Assembly (NCBI GenBank): GCA_947097535.1
Contig: CAMURM010000130.1
Coordinates: forward strand, 1 to 5,541
Length of the DNA stretch: 5,541 nt
Origin: an uncultured Selenomonas sp.
Lineage (GTDB): Bacteria > Bacillota > Negativicutes > Selenomonadales > Selenomonadaceae
Direction of reading: 5' to 3'
A model generated the notes under the pieces. That model was not told where the DNA came from, did no database searches, and was given only the letters and a program-made list of their open reading frames with translations. Of this stretch, positions 5,334 through 5,541 are shown one piece after another. The stretch's first letter is position 1, and each line of letters opens with the position of its first letter. The position numbers and the translations under genes were made by a program.

Positions 5334-5362
5334 AGAATACCACATACGGTGCAAAACAGCAA
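5334..5362 (-). promoter_or_regulatory. Promoter of the small secreted-protein gene
   Basis: On the minus strand TTGCTG (5362-5357) is followed after 17 bases by TATTCT (5339-5334), preceded by TGG, giving an extended -10. Transcription would begin near 5327, about 26 bases before the start codon. The -35 matches only its TTG and the -10 matches 4 of 6, so strength is uncertain. Confidence 0.5.
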
Positions 5363-5416
5363 GCGGTTTCTCCTGCTCTTCTGCCTCGCCCCCCCTGATA
5401 AGGGCGGCGCACAATG

Positions 5417-5541
5417 CTATCTTTCCACACGAATATCCTTGATGCCATAGTATTGACAAAGACCACCCTTTGTCACACCGTTGTCGAAGTCGACGAACAA
5501 CACATGGCGCAGAGCGCGGTTCTGCAACGTGATGGGCTTCA
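5417..5541 (-). CDS. C-terminal fragment of an unidentified protein (cut by window edge)
   Basis: An open frame enters from the right edge and ends at TAG (5417-5419), giving the last 40 residues: KPITLQNRALRHVLFVDFD, then NGVTKGGLCQYYGIKDIRVER. Codon use is like the neighbouring genes, and the sequence reads as a folded protein end, mixed hydrophobic and charged, without a transmembrane helix. I do not recognise the family. It is on the same strand as the small secreted-protein gene, whose start is 115 bases further on with its own promoter, so they need not share a transcript. Confidence 0.7.
   Translation of the reverse strand, partial: KPITLQNRALRHVLFVDFDNGVTKGGLCQYYGIKDIRVER

Noticed and set aside
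5387..5406. CGCCC/GGGCG hairpin with a C7 run after the right-edge gene
   Set aside because: Only five pairs with a 10-base loop and no T run, so it is not supported as an intrinsic terminator.
4963..5442. Plus-strand frame that looks like a Val/Ala-rich membrane protein
   Set aside because: The hydrophobic stretch is the reverse complement of the Tyr/Cys/Asp repeats. The minus-strand gene has a ribosome binding site, signal peptide, promoter and terminator, whereas this frame starts in the terminator hairpin.

Overview
The window looks like a piece of a flagellated, moderately GC-rich Firmicute with a Gram-negative type envelope, most likely a Selenomonas-like member of the Negativicutes. 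This rests on flagellar stator genes, an LL-diaminopimelate aminotransferase, a DUF815 ATPase with a long N-terminal extension, strong AGGAGG-type ribosome binding sites and GC-rich codon ends. The taxonomic call is inference, because nothing in the window fixes the genus.

Layout, left to right. Bases 1-890 carry the flagellar stator pair motA-motB on the minus strand; motB runs off the left edge with only its first 36 codons present. Bases 891-1415 are a long intergenic region between motA and a divergent LysR-type regulator (1416-2297, plus). Its lysR-proximal end is AT-rich and holds an 11-bp near-perfect inverted repeat whose two arms each contain an extended -10 promoter element, one pointing each way. 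The remainder, read as motA leader, holds several stem-loops whose wobble pairs favour the minus-strand RNA. I could not match it to a known riboswitch. A strong intrinsic terminator closes lysR.

Next comes a two-gene plus-strand operon with its own extended -10 promoter: dapL (2452-3681), which makes LL-diaminopimelate for peptidoglycan and lysine in one step, and a 413-residue AAA+-like ATPase of the DUF815 family (3697-4938) only 15 bases downstream. A symmetric hairpin flanked by A and T runs ends it and can also serve the converging minus-strand gene. That gene (5017-5301) encodes a 94-residue secreted protein unusually rich in Cys and Tyr, with a repeated YCxENGYC motif. The window ends inside the C-terminus of an unidentified minus-strand gene (5417-5541).

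The genes do not form one pathway. Motility, a transcription factor of unknown target, lysine/cell-wall synthesis with a linked ATPase, and secreted proteins lie side by side. The least explained parts are the motA/lysR intergenic region and the Cys/Tyr-rich secreted protein.
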